The notes beneath the pieces are model-generated. The model saw nothing but the letters and a program-made list of their open reading frames with translations, searched no databases and was not told the origin of the DNA. A stretch of DNA of 64,000 nt from Fidelibacterota bacterium (GTDB lineage Bacteria > Fidelibacterota > Marinisomatia > SCGC-AAA003-L08 > TS1B11). Shown piece after piece: positions 35,383 to 43,649 of this stretch (within the stretch, counting starts at the first letter, position 1; the number at the start of each line of letters is the position of its first letter). The position numbers were made by a program, and so were the translations under genes. The stretch is from the NCBI GenBank assembly GCA_004124875.1, contig SCKJ01000001.1:434001-498000 (forward strand), given 5' to 3'.

Positions 35383-35911
35383 AATCTATGAGCCGGGTGA
35401 CAGGCGGCTGTTCTCGAACAACCTGCAGTGCTACAGTTGCGGCAACACCCGTTCCTTTTCCATCGATCTGCGCCTACGCCACAAGGTAGAGGTAACGCCG
35501 GCAGGTATTGAGGTGAGCCTGGATAGGGCCAAGACTGATAAGGTCCTGCAGGCCCTCCAGCGCAATCTCTGCAAGGTTCTTGATGGCGGCTTCTACCGCG
35601 ACAACCCCCGAATCCACTGCGCTAACTGTGAGGAGGGCGAAACGGTGGACATGGTCGAACGCATCCTCGATGTCTGCTGGATGGAAGGCTGCCCGGGCTG
35701 CTGGTACTGCGGAAACTTCATCCCCAAGGATGACCTCATCGAGACCTGCAGCGACTGTCTGGTACAGAATGAGGGACAGGTGAATGAGGAAGGCTGCCTT
35801 TACAGCTGCCCGAATTACGACCAAGGCCTATCCCAAGTCCGCGATCATTACGGAATATCGTTGGATTCCTTAAGAAAACAACTGGGCTACCCTGATCCCC
35901 CTGCCGGTTGA
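35366..35911 (+). CDS. Zinc-ribbon protein, paralogue 1
   Basis: 181 residues with several CxxC pairs: CYSCGN near residue 22, CANCEEG near 85, then CWYCGN, CSDC and CPNY in the C-terminal third, enough to bind two or three zinc ions. The opening pattern 'CxxCGNxxxFxxDL' is shared with the next two genes, which therefore look like paralogues. ILDVCWMEGCPGCWYC is an additional Cys-rich segment unique to this copy. Function unknown; zinc-ribbon proteins of this size usually bind nucleic acid or RNA polymerase. A terminator follows at 35,947. Confidence 0.65.
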   Translation: MVRAAKIYEPGDRRLFSNNLQCYSCGNTRSFSIDLRLRHKVEVTPAGIEVSLDRAKTDKVLQALQRNLCKVLDGGFYRDNPRIHCANCEEGETVDMVERILDVCWMEGCPGCWYCGNFIPKDDLIETCSDCLVQNEGQVNEEGCLYSCPNYDQGLSQVRDHYGISLDSLRKQLGYPDPPAG

Positions 35912-35946
35912 AGGTCGAATCTGCCGGCAGGCGGGATGCCCAACCG

Positions 35947-35978
35947 GGGCCAGAGGCTTTACGCTTCTGGCCCTTTTT
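35947..35978 (+). terminator. Rho-independent terminator inside the gene run
   Basis: Stem GGGCCAGAGGC with GCTTCTGGCCC (one G-T pair), a five-base loop and TTTTT. It separates the first zinc-ribbon gene from the second and may work as an attenuator, since the downstream genes continue on the same strand within 21 bases. Confidence 0.85.
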
Positions 35979-35998
35979 CATTCATGGAGGGATTTTAA

Positions 35999-36409
35999 AT
36001 GAGACTGATCTGCTCGAGCTGCGGAAACTATCGGCATTTTGTCTGCGATGTGGAATCTATCGCCATCGTGGAGCCGACGCCATCGGGTCTGCAGGTGAAA
36101 GACCGGGACCGGGACGGAACTTTTGACAGCGGCAGTTGGGTGCGCATGGGGATCGAAGAACTCGTTGACTACTGCTGCCGGGAGGACCTTGGCGCGCTGG
36201 TCAAAGATGCTTCCACCGGACGCCTCATCAACCCCCGCATCACCTGCGGCCGCTGTGGCAGCAGATCTGTCTGCGTCCCTTACCGGTCATGGCAGCCCCC
36301 ACGCCCAGACCTGTCTCTCGATGAAGAAATCACCCAAAACCGTAATGAGCTGTTGTGGCTCAGAAAGGAGCGCCAGCGCTATGGAAATCAACTGCCCCTG
36401 CGGCAATAG
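35999..36409 (+). CDS. Zinc-ribbon protein, paralogue 2
   Basis: 136 residues: CSSCGNYRHFVCDV at the start, then VEPTPSGLQVKDRDRDG, and CGRCGSRSV near residue 82 completing a four-Cys zinc ribbon. The tail (EEITQNRNELLWLRKERQR) is helical and charged. It shares the opening pattern with its neighbours. GGAGG lies well placed before the ATG. It overlaps the third paralogue by 29 bases. Function unknown. Confidence 0.65.
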   Translation: MRLICSSCGNYRHFVCDVESIAIVEPTPSGLQVKDRDRDGTFDSGSWVRMGIEELVDYCCREDLGALVKDASTGRLINPRITCGRCGSRSVCVPYRSWQPPRPDLSLDEEITQNRNELLWLRKERQRYGNQLPLRQ

Positions 36410-36647
36410 TCAGTCCTTCGTGCTCCCTCTCTGGGCCAAGGTGACGTTTATGATTGAGGAGAGCGGTGACATCAAAATCCTGCATACCAAGCCCCTTGAA
36501 TCGCTGGAGGAAAAACTGATCGATCAGGGCAAATCATCCTTCAATCTCACCTGCTCCGAATGCGGGGGTGATGATGTTCAGGTCCAGTTTCAGCCGGCGG
36601 GCACCGGGCAGGAAGACCGCAAGCGCAAAGCATTGGAGGCTCTATGA
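36381..36647 (+). CDS. Zinc-ribbon protein, paralogue 3
   Basis: 88 residues from ATG 36,381 (AAGGAG upstream), the shortest of the three. CPCGNSQSFVLPLWAKV opens it, and CSECGGDDVQVQF supplies the second Cys pair of the ribbon, with a helical tail rich in Lys and Glu. A longer reading of the same frame from 36,123 runs through paralogue 2 and lacks any signal, so I reject that start. It overlaps the next gene by ATGA. Confidence 0.65.
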   Translation: MEINCPCGNSQSFVLPLWAKVTFMIEESGDIKILHTKPLESLEEKLIDQGKSSFNLTCSECGGDDVQVQFQPAGTGQEDRKRKALEAL

Positions 36648-37489
36648 ACGGCGACTACAAAACCCAAATCACCGAGCGAGTTAAGGAAGGGGTCAACAAC
36701 TGGGTCGGGGAGCTTAAGACCAAGCATCCGGAACTGCTGCTGACCCGCCAGTGGCGCGCTCTCTGGCCGCGGGGATTTGAGGAGGGGCACAATGTTGTGC
36801 CGGTGGTGACCTCAGCCAAGCAGGGTCAACATCTGGTGGCTGAAGCCAGCTTTGTGCTGCCCGCATCCATGGAGCTCGATTTGGATGCCTTGGAACTGTC
36901 GCTCAAGGATGAGGCCTACGCTTCCGGCGCTCAAGTTCAGGCAGCTTCTGAGGCCAACGATCCCCTGGGAACACTCAGCAGTTTGGTGCGAGGCATCAAC
37001 GGTTTTCTGGAGAGTCTGGCGGGCAAGCAGGCGCCTGTGGTGTCATCGGATCCACTGAGTACTATCAACCCACGCCCATTCTCGGCGGCCTCCCCCCTGT
37101 CCATCCAGCGGCCGTGGGAGAGCCATGCGTTGCAGGACATCACCCAGGTGGAGGATATCCGTCAGGCTATGGCTAAAAGTCCTTATTTGCCGGAGTGGTA
37201 CGCCACGATCTCCAGCCAGAAAGTGGCGGATGATCTGCTCACCCGGCTCGCTGAAGGTTACCTGCATCAACGGTCTCTGGGACGCACCAGCGGCCTCAAA
37301 GACTACTTCGAGCTGTACACCGCCTACCTGAAAAAAGAGAACAAGGTGCACGAGTTCTGCTCCTACAAAGGGAAGCCGGTGAAACTAGACGACCGCGGAT
37401 TCTGCACTGAGAGTTACTGCAGTAAGAAGCCGTTCCAGGCGGTCTGTCCCCGCACGTCACTGCGCTTCGGAGCCCACCCTGATGACTAA
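36644..37489 (+). CDS. Unknown protein of the replication-like cluster
   Basis: 281 residues, ATG overlapping the preceding stop. No signal peptide or membrane segment. The N-terminal half has a run VVPVVTSAKQGQHLVAEASFVLP of beta character; the C-terminus contains four cysteines (FCSYKG, FCTESYCSKK, AVCPR) that could form a small zinc site. It lies between zinc-ribbon genes and a DNA sliding clamp, so a role in element replication or repair is inferred from context only. No family is recognised. Confidence 0.55.
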   Translation: MNGDYKTQITERVKEGVNNWVGELKTKHPELLLTRQWRALWPRGFEEGHNVVPVVTSAKQGQHLVAEASFVLPASMELDLDALELSLKDEAYASGAQVQAASEANDPLGTLSSLVRGINGFLESLAGKQAPVVSSDPLSTINPRPFSAASPLSIQRPWESHALQDITQVEDIRQAMAKSPYLPEWYATISSQKVADDLLTRLAEGYLHQRSLGRTSGLKDYFELYTAYLKKENKVHEFCSYKGKPVKLDDRGFCTESYCSKKPFQAVCPRTSLRFGAHPDD

Positions 37490-37512
37490 ACCAAAAAATG
37501 AAAGGAGGCCCT

Positions 37513-38628
37513 ATGCTGGCCACACTCAAACGCCTGCTGCCCATGGCCGAAAAGATCGTGGACCGAAGGTCATCGCTGCAGATACTGCGAACCATCTGTC
37601 TGGAAAACAAGATGGCTCGTGTCACCGATCTGGAGAGCACGCTGGTGGTGCCGATCAACAATGGTATCTCTGCGTGTCTGCCTCTTGATCTACTCAGGAA
37701 GCTGCTTAAATCCAAGCCTGCCAATCTGCAGATCGAGCCGTCCGGGTCCCGTCTAGTGCTGGTCCATGATGGCCGGCGGCTGAGCTTCAAAGGGCTACAA
37801 ACAGACGATTTTCCGGAGATACCATCCGGGAAGTTCAATGAGATTGGCAAGTGGCCTCGGGAGCTCTTTGGAGAGCTGTTGCTGCAGAGCCGGTTTACCT
37901 CGACAGATGAATTAAAACCGAGTCTTCAAGGCGTTCATCTGGTGCAGATCGGCAACGAGATCGAGACTCAGGCTACCGACTCGCATGTCCTTCGCTTTCG
38001 CCGTGGCCTGAAGATTAGTGCCGGCAAACCGTTTGAAGGGACTCTGCCGGTGAAACCGCTACAGCTATTGGCGCGGATCGCCAAAGGCAATACCACCGTG
38101 GCTGCGTCGAGCGATCATCTGCGCTTTTCACTCCCCGGCGGAATCACGCTCTACGTCCGCCTATTAAGCGAGAAATACCCGGATGTGGCAAGCGTCATCC
38201 CCAAGGCGTTCACCGGTAGCGCTGTTGTGAATCGGGAGGAGTTGCTGACCCTGGTCAATGCGGCCACGCCGTTTGCAGATAAAGAGACCAACCTGATGAT
38301 GCTCGAGACCGGAGAAGGTTCAGCGATCATGACCGTTGAAAACCAGCAGGTAGAGACGAAGTGGGAGGCGACCCTGAAGCTCTCTGAACAACAAGGTGGC
38401 ACTCTGCGCATCGGCTTCAACTTAAAATTGCTCGAGCGAGTGCTGTCGCTGCAGCAGTCACCAACCGTCCTTTGGCAGTTTACGAATCAATCAAGCGCCT
38501 CCATGTTTACCGAGATTGGTGAGCAGTGGGAGTCCGGCGCTCAAACCATCATAATGCCTATTCGACTAAAAATGGAGAAAACTCATGAAAACGAAAAACG
38601 TGATCATCGACAAACCGCAGCAGCTTAG
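37513..38628 (+). CDS. DNA polymerase III beta subunit (sliding clamp) homologue
   Basis: 371 residues, close to the usual 366. Clamp features in order: ILRTICLENKMARVTDLE (domain 1 opening), an EIP segment near residue 105, LQGVHLVQIG, ATDSHVLRF, LPVKPLQLLARI, LPGGITLYVRLLSEKYPDVASV, then FADKETNLMML and the terminal IIMPIRL, the counterpart of the conserved C-terminal MPMRL. The protein forms a ring around DNA that tethers polymerases. After MPIRL come about 19 extra residues that overlap the next gene, so the natural stop has probably been lost. An element-borne clamp is unusual; it probably serves element replication. AAAGGAGG sets the start at 37,513. Confidence 0.83.
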   Translation: MLATLKRLLPMAEKIVDRRSSLQILRTICLENKMARVTDLESTLVVPINNGISACLPLDLLRKLLKSKPANLQIEPSGSRLVLVHDGRRLSFKGLQTDDFPEIPSGKFNEIGKWPRELFGELLLQSRFTSTDELKPSLQGVHLVQIGNEIETQATDSHVLRFRRGLKISAGKPFEGTLPVKPLQLLARIAKGNTTVAASSDHLRFSLPGGITLYVRLLSEKYPDVASVIPKAFTGSAVVNREELLTLVNAATPFADKETNLMMLETGEGSAIMTVENQQVETKWEATLKLSEQQGGTLRIGFNLKLLERVLSLQQSPTVLWQFTNQSSASMFTEIGEQWESGAQTIIMPIRLKMEKTHENEKRDHRQTAAA

Positions 38629-39385
38629 CGATGAAATTGAAGGGTTCCGGCTCGATGCCATCGACGCGGAAGCGAACTACACGGTGGCACGATTGCGCCT
38701 CTGCAGAGACTCGCAGAGCCACGAGCCGGTACTGTTCTACTCCCAGGAACTCTCACGCAACTTCAAGAATCCGGACGACCCATTTGCCAGACGGCACCTG
38801 ATCAGGGCGTTCGTGCCGGGTCAGTTCGGGGCGGCAGCTGACGAGGCCATCACCTCCAAGTTTCAGGATTCGTTGTTGGCCCACAAGCCAACCATTTCTG
38901 ACTACTCGCCACTGTCTGACATCCACTCTGAGAAGATGTCGCTCTTTATGGATGAGGAGACAGCGCAGTTTTTGGAGGATCAGGAGATCCGAGTTGACGG
39001 CCTGGCTGAGGACTTCCAGTCGATCGAATCAATCTCCGCCAACGCCTACATGGAGGGCATTGCCTTTGATGCTTCCCAACTCAAACGAGAACTGGGTAGG
39101 ATCAAGGCTCAATGCGCCGTTCTCAAAGGCGAAATGGCTGATCATTTTGAGGAGCCGATTGAGCCCAATCTTATATCGGAAGATTTGTTCGCCGAAGCCC
39201 TTGCCAGGCAGACCAAAATGCCGCAAGGAATGATGCAGTCCTACCTGCTCGTTCGCGAGCAAATGGTCGAGGTTGAAAAGCAGCTGGGCGAGTTCGATGC
39301 GGCGGTATTTTCTGAAACAGCAAGCAAAATTTGCCTGCCCAAAGCGGTCGAGTTGTTGCCACTACTGCCGGCTATGGCAAGCTAG
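38585..39385 (+). CDS. Unknown protein next to the clamp gene
   Basis: 266 residues, acidic and largely helical (LEDQEIRVDGLAEDFQ, LKRELGRIKAQCAVLKGEM). GGAG is well placed before the ATG. It overlaps the clamp gene by 44 bases and is followed 12 bases later by radC, so all three are likely cotranslated. No family, membrane segment or metal motif is recognised. Context suggests a role with the clamp, which is unproven. Confidence 0.55.
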   Translation: MKTKNVIIDKPQQLSDEIEGFRLDAIDAEANYTVARLRLCRDSQSHEPVLFYSQELSRNFKNPDDPFARRHLIRAFVPGQFGAAADEAITSKFQDSLLAHKPTISDYSPLSDIHSEKMSLFMDEETAQFLEDQEIRVDGLAEDFQSIESISANAYMEGIAFDASQLKRELGRIKAQCAVLKGEMADHFEEPIEPNLISEDLFAEALARQTKMPQGMMQSYLLVREQMVEVEKQLGEFDAAVFSETASKICLPKAVELLPLLPAMAS

Positions 39386-39397
39386 AAAGGAGGCATC

Positions 39398-39853
39398 ATG
39401 GTCGATGATTATCTGATGAATCGGGTTTCAGATGAGGATCTGCGGAAGGCTTATTCGGCCCGCTTCTCCATGAAAATGGGTGAGGTCTTAACCGGCAGTC
39501 AGCAGGTCGCTGATCATCTACAGGCCATGCTGGCAGGTCGGACCCGGGAGACTGTCGTGGTGATATTCCTGGATGCAAGGAACGCCTTCATCGGCAGCGA
39601 GATTTGCTTTGAGGGTACGGTGACCCAAGCGGTGATCTTCCCCAGGGAGATTGTTAAAGTGGCGCTGCTGAAAAATGCAGCGTCCCTCATTCTTGGGCAC
39701 AATCATCCGAGCGGGCAGACTCGACCAAGCACCGACGATCAGGAGATCACGAGGAAGCTTAAGCGCGCCTGCGAGCTGGTCGACATCCCACTTTTGGACC
39801 ACGTGATTGTGGGCGACGGCTACTTCTCATTTGCTGACCAAAACATCCTATAA
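39398..39853 (+). CDS. radC: RadC-family JAB/MPN protein
   Basis: 151 residues forming the MPN+ (JAB) domain of RadC. The metal-binding motif HNHPSG is at residues 101-106, followed by an Asp near 114 (TRPSTDD), and a Glu-bearing strand lies upstream. The helix-hairpin-helix N-domain of chromosomal RadC is missing, as in the short versions carried by phages, plasmids and islands. The biochemical role is unsettled; a metal-dependent hydrolase acting on DNA ends or branched DNA has been proposed. It follows the clamp cluster, with AAAGGAGG before its ATG. Confidence 0.9.
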   Translation: MVDDYLMNRVSDEDLRKAYSARFSMKMGEVLTGSQQVADHLQAMLAGRTRETVVVIFLDARNAFIGSEICFEGTVTQAVIFPREIVKVALLKNAASLILGHNHPSGQTRPSTDDQEITRKLKRACELVDIPLLDHVIVGDGYFSFADQNIL

Positions 39854-39866
39854 ATAGGAGGGAATT

Positions 39867-40058
39867 ATGAAGATTGGCTTTGTCCAGCCTGAGGAAGAAA
39901 TCGTAGACGATGTCGGTTTTATCGAAACAGCACTCGGCAGGGGTTCTGCAGATATGAGTTGGCCCTCCTGGGTGTTGATGATCTTCCTTCATTTCTGCAT
40001 CGTGCAGGTGATCATCACTTTTGCCAAAGAGCTGTTCAATTTCTTCTTCTCACGCTAA
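39867..40058 (+). CDS. Small membrane protein (63 residues)
   Basis: 63 residues: an acidic N-terminus (QPEEEIVDDVGF) and a C-terminal hydrophobic helix (WPSWVLMIFLHFCIVQVIITF) ending FFFSR. AGGAGGG lies just before the ATG. It is the last gene before the structured leader at 40,109. Function unknown; the tail-anchored topology is inferred. Confidence 0.6.
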   Translation: MKIGFVQPEEEIVDDVGFIETALGRGSADMSWPSWVLMIFLHFCIVQVIITFAKELFNFFFSR

Positions 40059-40108
40059 TTCAAATCAGGCGGGCTTGTCTAGCCTGCCCCTCAATCATAA
40101 CTTGCCAA

Positions 40109-40226
40109 TGTAACACGATCAGTAGTCTACGATAGTACCGAGCAATTACCCATAACAGAAAGACTCGGGGGAAGAATCCTCTGCAGCCGCCTGTAATGGG
40201 TAGCTCGGGCTATTGATCGTGTTACA
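40109..40226 (+). ncRNA. Long imperfect hairpin, candidate regulatory RNA
   Basis: TGTAACACGATCA (40,109-40,121) pairs with TGATCGTGTTACA (40,214-40,226), 13 base pairs that extend to about 20 with wobbles. Inside, CCGAGC (40,138-40,143) pairs with GCTCGG (40,203-40,208), TACCCAT (40,147-40,153) with ATGGGTA (40,196-40,202), and ACAG with CTGT, with a GGGGGA/TCCTCT apical hairpin. No known riboswitch class is recognised. It lies 106 bases before the start of the CsgG-like gene. A transposon-derived (MITE-like) palindrome is the main alternative; no target-site duplication is visible. Confidence 0.55.
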
Positions 40227-40250
40227 ACTGTCGATACACCTGGGTCTGGC

Positions 40251-40331
40251 TGCAGGGGATTTTTCATTCTCCTGCAAATGGCTCCGGTTTCTGATGGTGA
40301 GTTCTTGCAACACGATCAACGGAGTCCTATC
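40251..40331 (+). promoter_or_regulatory. Leader with hairpin, alternative pairing partner and start region
   Basis: TGCAGGGGA (40,251-40,259) pairs with TTCTCCTGCA (to 40,276). Further on, AACACGATCA (40,309-40,318) repeats the left arm of the big hairpin and could pair with TGATCGTGTT (40,214-40,223) instead. That second pairing would run to within two bases of the GGAG ribosome-binding site (40,321-40,324) of the CsgG-like gene. Confidence 0.45.
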
Positions 40332-42122
40332 ATGATCATCAAACCAAAACGCCGAGATTTCTTGCTGTCCCTGCTGTTACTGAACACTGTCGCGGCCCAG
40401 AAACTAGAGAACATCACTGTCCTGCCTTTTAGCGGATGGACCGGAAATGCCAGATCTGCGCAGGAGTATCAGAACGCTCTCACCGATAAAATCGCCACCA
40501 AGATCATTCAGTCTCACCGCTTTAACGTCATCGACCGGACCCACTTGGACAAGGTGCTTGCCGAGCAGGATCTGCATCTGACTGGCCTCATAGATGAGTC
40601 CACAGCTGTGCAAATGGGCAAAATAGCGGGAGTGAACAAGCTCATTATCGGCAGTTTCACCCGCAGCAGCACGGAACTACATAAAGCCGTCTATTCCAGT
40701 GGACAAAAAATCTCTGACGCCTACTACTCGGCAGTGGTACAGACGTCCATCAAACTGCTCGATGTGCAGAGCGGGCGTTACCTGGAGGCAGCTGAAGCCG
40801 AAGGTACGGGCAAGAGCTCGGACCAACGCAATGCTCTGCTCAATGCGCTTGATGAAGTTGCTGCAGCGGTCATCACGAGCTTTGAGAAGTACTTCGCTAT
40901 CCAGGCCGTGATCACATCGGTAGACAAGGCCAGGGTCACCTTGAACCGCGGTTCGATGGGCGGCGTAAAAGCAGGGATGGACTTTCTGGTTTATGACCTG
41001 CCGATTACGCCGGGCCAGGCCATGCCGACAATCGAATCAGGCAACGAGTCCATTGGCATTGTTCGTATCATCTCAGCCGAGAGCGAATCGGCCCTTGGCA
41101 GAATAATGGCTGGCTTTGACAAGGTGCAGGCCGGCCATCTTATTAGGGAGACCAAGACTGAGGTGAACACCCTGGCCATGGTACTGGACAAGACCGGCAA
41201 GCAGGTCATTATCAATGCGGGCATCGATCTAGGCATCAAAGCAGGCATGACTTTCGATGTTGTCACCGCTGGCCGGGAGATCACCGACCCGATGACCGGC
41301 GAGGTATTCCGTACTTCACCAGTCAAAGTCGGCATCATCTACATCACCAATCCCGGCACTCGTTCATCTGAGGCGAAGATCATCAAGGGTCAGGAAAAGA
41401 TTGATGCAGGTATGTGGATATTGGAGCGGGAGACGGCCATGGTCAGCGTCTCTGCATCTCTTTCAGTTGGGCTCCTCAGCGCCAATTTTGCGCCCAACAC
41501 GGTTGTCGACACGTTCACCGTTAATAACAAGTTCACCGGCATCCATGAGGTGATTGTCGATTACTCCGATTATGAACCCATTACCGGTGGCCTGGTATTT
41601 CAACTAACAGGCGTGCGCCGGGACCTGGTGCAGGGGTACTCGGTTGGTTTTGCCTTTAACTATTTCAGCTATACGGGCGATGTGAGCGCCTGGGCACTGG
41701 ATATAATGGCCACATATGACCTTGCGCTGGTGCCTGATAGGCTCACGATTTCGCCAGGTCTAACAATAGGTTACGGTATTGCCTCACAGGATCTGCCAGG
41801 CGGAATTGTTGCCCAAATCAGCGACAATGTCAGTTCGTCCTTATCCTCCGGCGGCATATCGATCACGCCACAGGTGAGCCTGCAAGCAAAGATGGGGAGC
41901 CTGACCATCACCGGCGACATCGCCTACCGCCTCTGGAACATCAGTAGTTGGTCTTATGATGTGAACACCGGCAAAAAGGATGACTCTGGAAATGATGAAA
42001 CCGAATCCTTTGAGCTCGATCCTGGCATGATCCCCTACCCTGAAATATCCGTGGGAGGCCTCTACTTCACTTTCGGTCTCTCGATTGAGGATTTCTGGTC
42101 GAAGATGACCAATCTGTTTTAA
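40332..42122 (+). CDS. CsgG-like exported protein with C-terminal beta-barrel-like half
   Basis: 596 residues. Signal peptide MIIKPKRRDFLLSLLLLNTVAAQ; then a CsgG/FlgO-like domain (NITVLPFSGW, KIIQSHRFNVIDRTHL, GKIAGVNKLIIGSFT, about residues 25-200). A middle segment (RVTLNRGSMGGVKAGMDFLV, twice repeated as VIINAGIDLGIKAGMTFDVV) resembles FlgT-type C-domains. The last 200 residues have alternating beta strands ending in LYFTFGLSIEDFW, as in an outer-membrane barrel. Homologues act in secretion or anchoring of surface fibres. GGAG is eight bases before the ATG 40,332; an upstream in-frame ATG at 40,278 lies inside the structured leader and is rejected. Confidence 0.78.
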   Translation: MIIKPKRRDFLLSLLLLNTVAAQKLENITVLPFSGWTGNARSAQEYQNALTDKIATKIIQSHRFNVIDRTHLDKVLAEQDLHLTGLIDESTAVQMGKIAGVNKLIIGSFTRSSTELHKAVYSSGQKISDAYYSAVVQTSIKLLDVQSGRYLEAAEAEGTGKSSDQRNALLNALDEVAAAVITSFEKYFAIQAVITSVDKARVTLNRGSMGGVKAGMDFLVYDLPITPGQAMPTIESGNESIGIVRIISAESESALGRIMAGFDKVQAGHLIRETKTEVNTLAMVLDKTGKQVIINAGIDLGIKAGMTFDVVTAGREITDPMTGEVFRTSPVKVGIIYITNPGTRSSEAKIIKGQEKIDAGMWILERETAMVSVSASLSVGLLSANFAPNTVVDTFTVNNKFTGIHEVIVDYSDYEPITGGLVFQLTGVRRDLVQGYSVGFAFNYFSYTGDVSAWALDIMATYDLALVPDRLTISPGLTIGYGIASQDLPGGIVAQISDNVSSSLSSGGISITPQVSLQAKMGSLTITGDIAYRLWNISSWSYDVNTGKKDDSGNDETESFELDPGMIPYPEISVGGLYFTFGLSIEDFWSKMTNLF

Positions 42123-42202
42123 TCCCAAGATTATTATCTCAAATCGAGATTGATTCAACATACTTGATAAAAATTAATACTGTCTATAAGGAGGGAACCC
42201 TC

Positions 42203-43288
42203 ATGAAACACACACCTAGTAATTTTATTTTTTTATTGCTGATAATTGGATGTGATATGGGAAGCACCGATTCGATTTATCGCGAGAATCTCCAAAGGAC
42301 TGGAGTATCGATAGAAGATCCAATTGGTGATAATCCCAACGTGAGTCTTTTGAGTGATTGGTTATGGACCCAGGAGCAGATGGCATCCCCCGTAATATCC
42401 GGCGGATCTATCATAAGCGGCGGCTTGACCATCTCAAAACTGAAAGCGACGGACGGCGAACTTAAATGGAGCAAGAATGCCCCCGGTCGGTTCGTTACCG
42501 GAACACCGATTATTTCTGGTAAGCAAATATTTTTCCTCTCCGGCCAAAGCTATCTGAGTGCGTTTAGATTGAAGGATGGCGAGAAACTCTGGTCCACCAA
42601 AGTGGCGCCTGTTTGGCAGGTCATCTCACCCCTCGTTGTCGATGGCAGAGTCATAATCTCAACATCGGAATCAACCGTATTGGCATTTGACCAAGATGAC
42701 GGAAGATTGTTGTGGCGGCATGCGCTCGATGGCAAGTCATACACTTCAGCCTCATATAATAACAATATCGTCTATGTCGGTTCAATGGCAGGAGCCTATG
42801 CCTTAAATGTTGGAGACGGTTCAGAAGTTTGGCATACTCCCAATTACCACATAGTAACAATCATCGTCTATTCCGACAACCATTTATATTATGGAATAGG
42901 CGAGGGAGACATTATTGCGCTGGATGCCTCAAATGGCGAACTGTTATGGAAGTATAACACTGGGAGTGAGATTTCTTCATCTCTTGCCGTGGACCAGACC
43001 TCAATATATGTGGGCAATGCGGGAGGAAAATTAGTAAGCATTGAGAAACAGACAGGCTCCTTACAATGGTCTTACGATGTTGACACTCTCATTCGCTCCT
43101 CATCAACTGTTGCTGGTGATGTTATTTACTTTGGAGATATGAATGGGGTAGTGCACGCATTGGATAAATACAGTGGCCAAAAAATATGGACCGTCGACGT
43201 CGGTGGGCCTATTCGAGTATCGCCGACTCTTTCTAAAGACGGACTCATCGTCTACACTGATGAAGGGGACCTCTACAGGCTAAAATAA
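42203..43288 (+). CDS. PQQ-repeat beta-propeller lipoprotein (BamB-like fold)
   Basis: 361 residues. Signal with lipobox (LLLIIGC), so lipidated at Cys. The body is a seven- or eight-bladed PQQ-type propeller: repeats such as KATDGELKWSK, RLKDGEKLWSTK, ALDASNGELLWKYNTG and ALDKYSGQKIWTVDVG. The fold is that of BamB, a scaffold for protein contacts. It closely resembles in style the two propellers of the giant dockerin protein, so a related surface complex is plausible. AAGGAGGG precedes ATG 42,203. The transcription unit ends at the terminator at 43,313. Confidence 0.83.
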   Translation: MKHTPSNFIFLLLIIGCDMGSTDSIYRENLQRTGVSIEDPIGDNPNVSLLSDWLWTQEQMASPVISGGSIISGGLTISKLKATDGELKWSKNAPGRFVTGTPIISGKQIFFLSGQSYLSAFRLKDGEKLWSTKVAPVWQVISPLVVDGRVIISTSESTVLAFDQDDGRLLWRHALDGKSYTSASYNNNIVYVGSMAGAYALNVGDGSEVWHTPNYHIVTIIVYSDNHLYYGIGEGDIIALDASNGELLWKYNTGSEISSSLAVDQTSIYVGNAGGKLVSIEKQTGSLQWSYDVDTLIRSSSTVAGDVIYFGDMNGVVHALDKYSGQKIWTVDVGGPIRVSPTLSKDGLIVYTDEGDLYRLK

Positions 43289-43312
43289 AGGTACGCCCAA
43301 AGCTGCGCAATT

Positions 43313-43347
43313 AAAGCCACCTGATCAATGATTGGGTGGCTTTTTTT
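43313..43347 (+). terminator. Strong Rho-independent terminator
   Basis: Stem AAAGCCACC with GGTGGCTTT (43,313-43,321 with 43,335-43,343) followed by a T tract. It ends the CsgG-like/PQQ unit and isolates the defence-like block downstream. Confidence 0.92.
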
Positions 43348-43478
43348 ATCTTCGAGATGGGGCCTAGAAGCATACCCAGCACTGTGGGGTCAAAAGGTAA
43401 TTTTGAGAGCGCAGAGAGGTGCTGTGCAAGCTATGAAGTGGATCTACTAGGTCGATCTGAGCCTGTACGTTCATATAT

Positions 43479-43593
43479 GATGCCACCATCGGTAGGAAGG
43501 TGGCATCCATGATTGGATTCATTTGTCACTTCCAATTTTCATATCCAAGTAATAGATTCGCCTTCGTACCCATAGTGTATATATTGTCGACAA
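43479..43593 (+). promoter_or_regulatory. Hairpin and palindrome before the ParB-helicase operon
   Basis: A nine-base-pair stem GATGCCACC/GGTGGCATC (43,479-43,487 with 43,499-43,507) without a T tract, and a perfect palindrome TTGTCGACAA (43,584-43,593) some 56 bases before the ParB-like start. The palindrome could be an operator, possibly autoregulatory. The rest of the 300-base spacer shows nothing else. Confidence 0.4.
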
Positions 43594-43649
43594 AATGAAT
43601 ACCGAATCTGATTTTTGAGGGAAGGATAGCCGCAAATAAGGAGAGTCAA

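Noticed and set aside
40109-40226. Retron-like a1/a2 inverted repeat
   Set aside because: A structured RNA closed by a terminal inverted repeat recalls retron msr-msd, but no reverse transcriptase gene is anywhere near.
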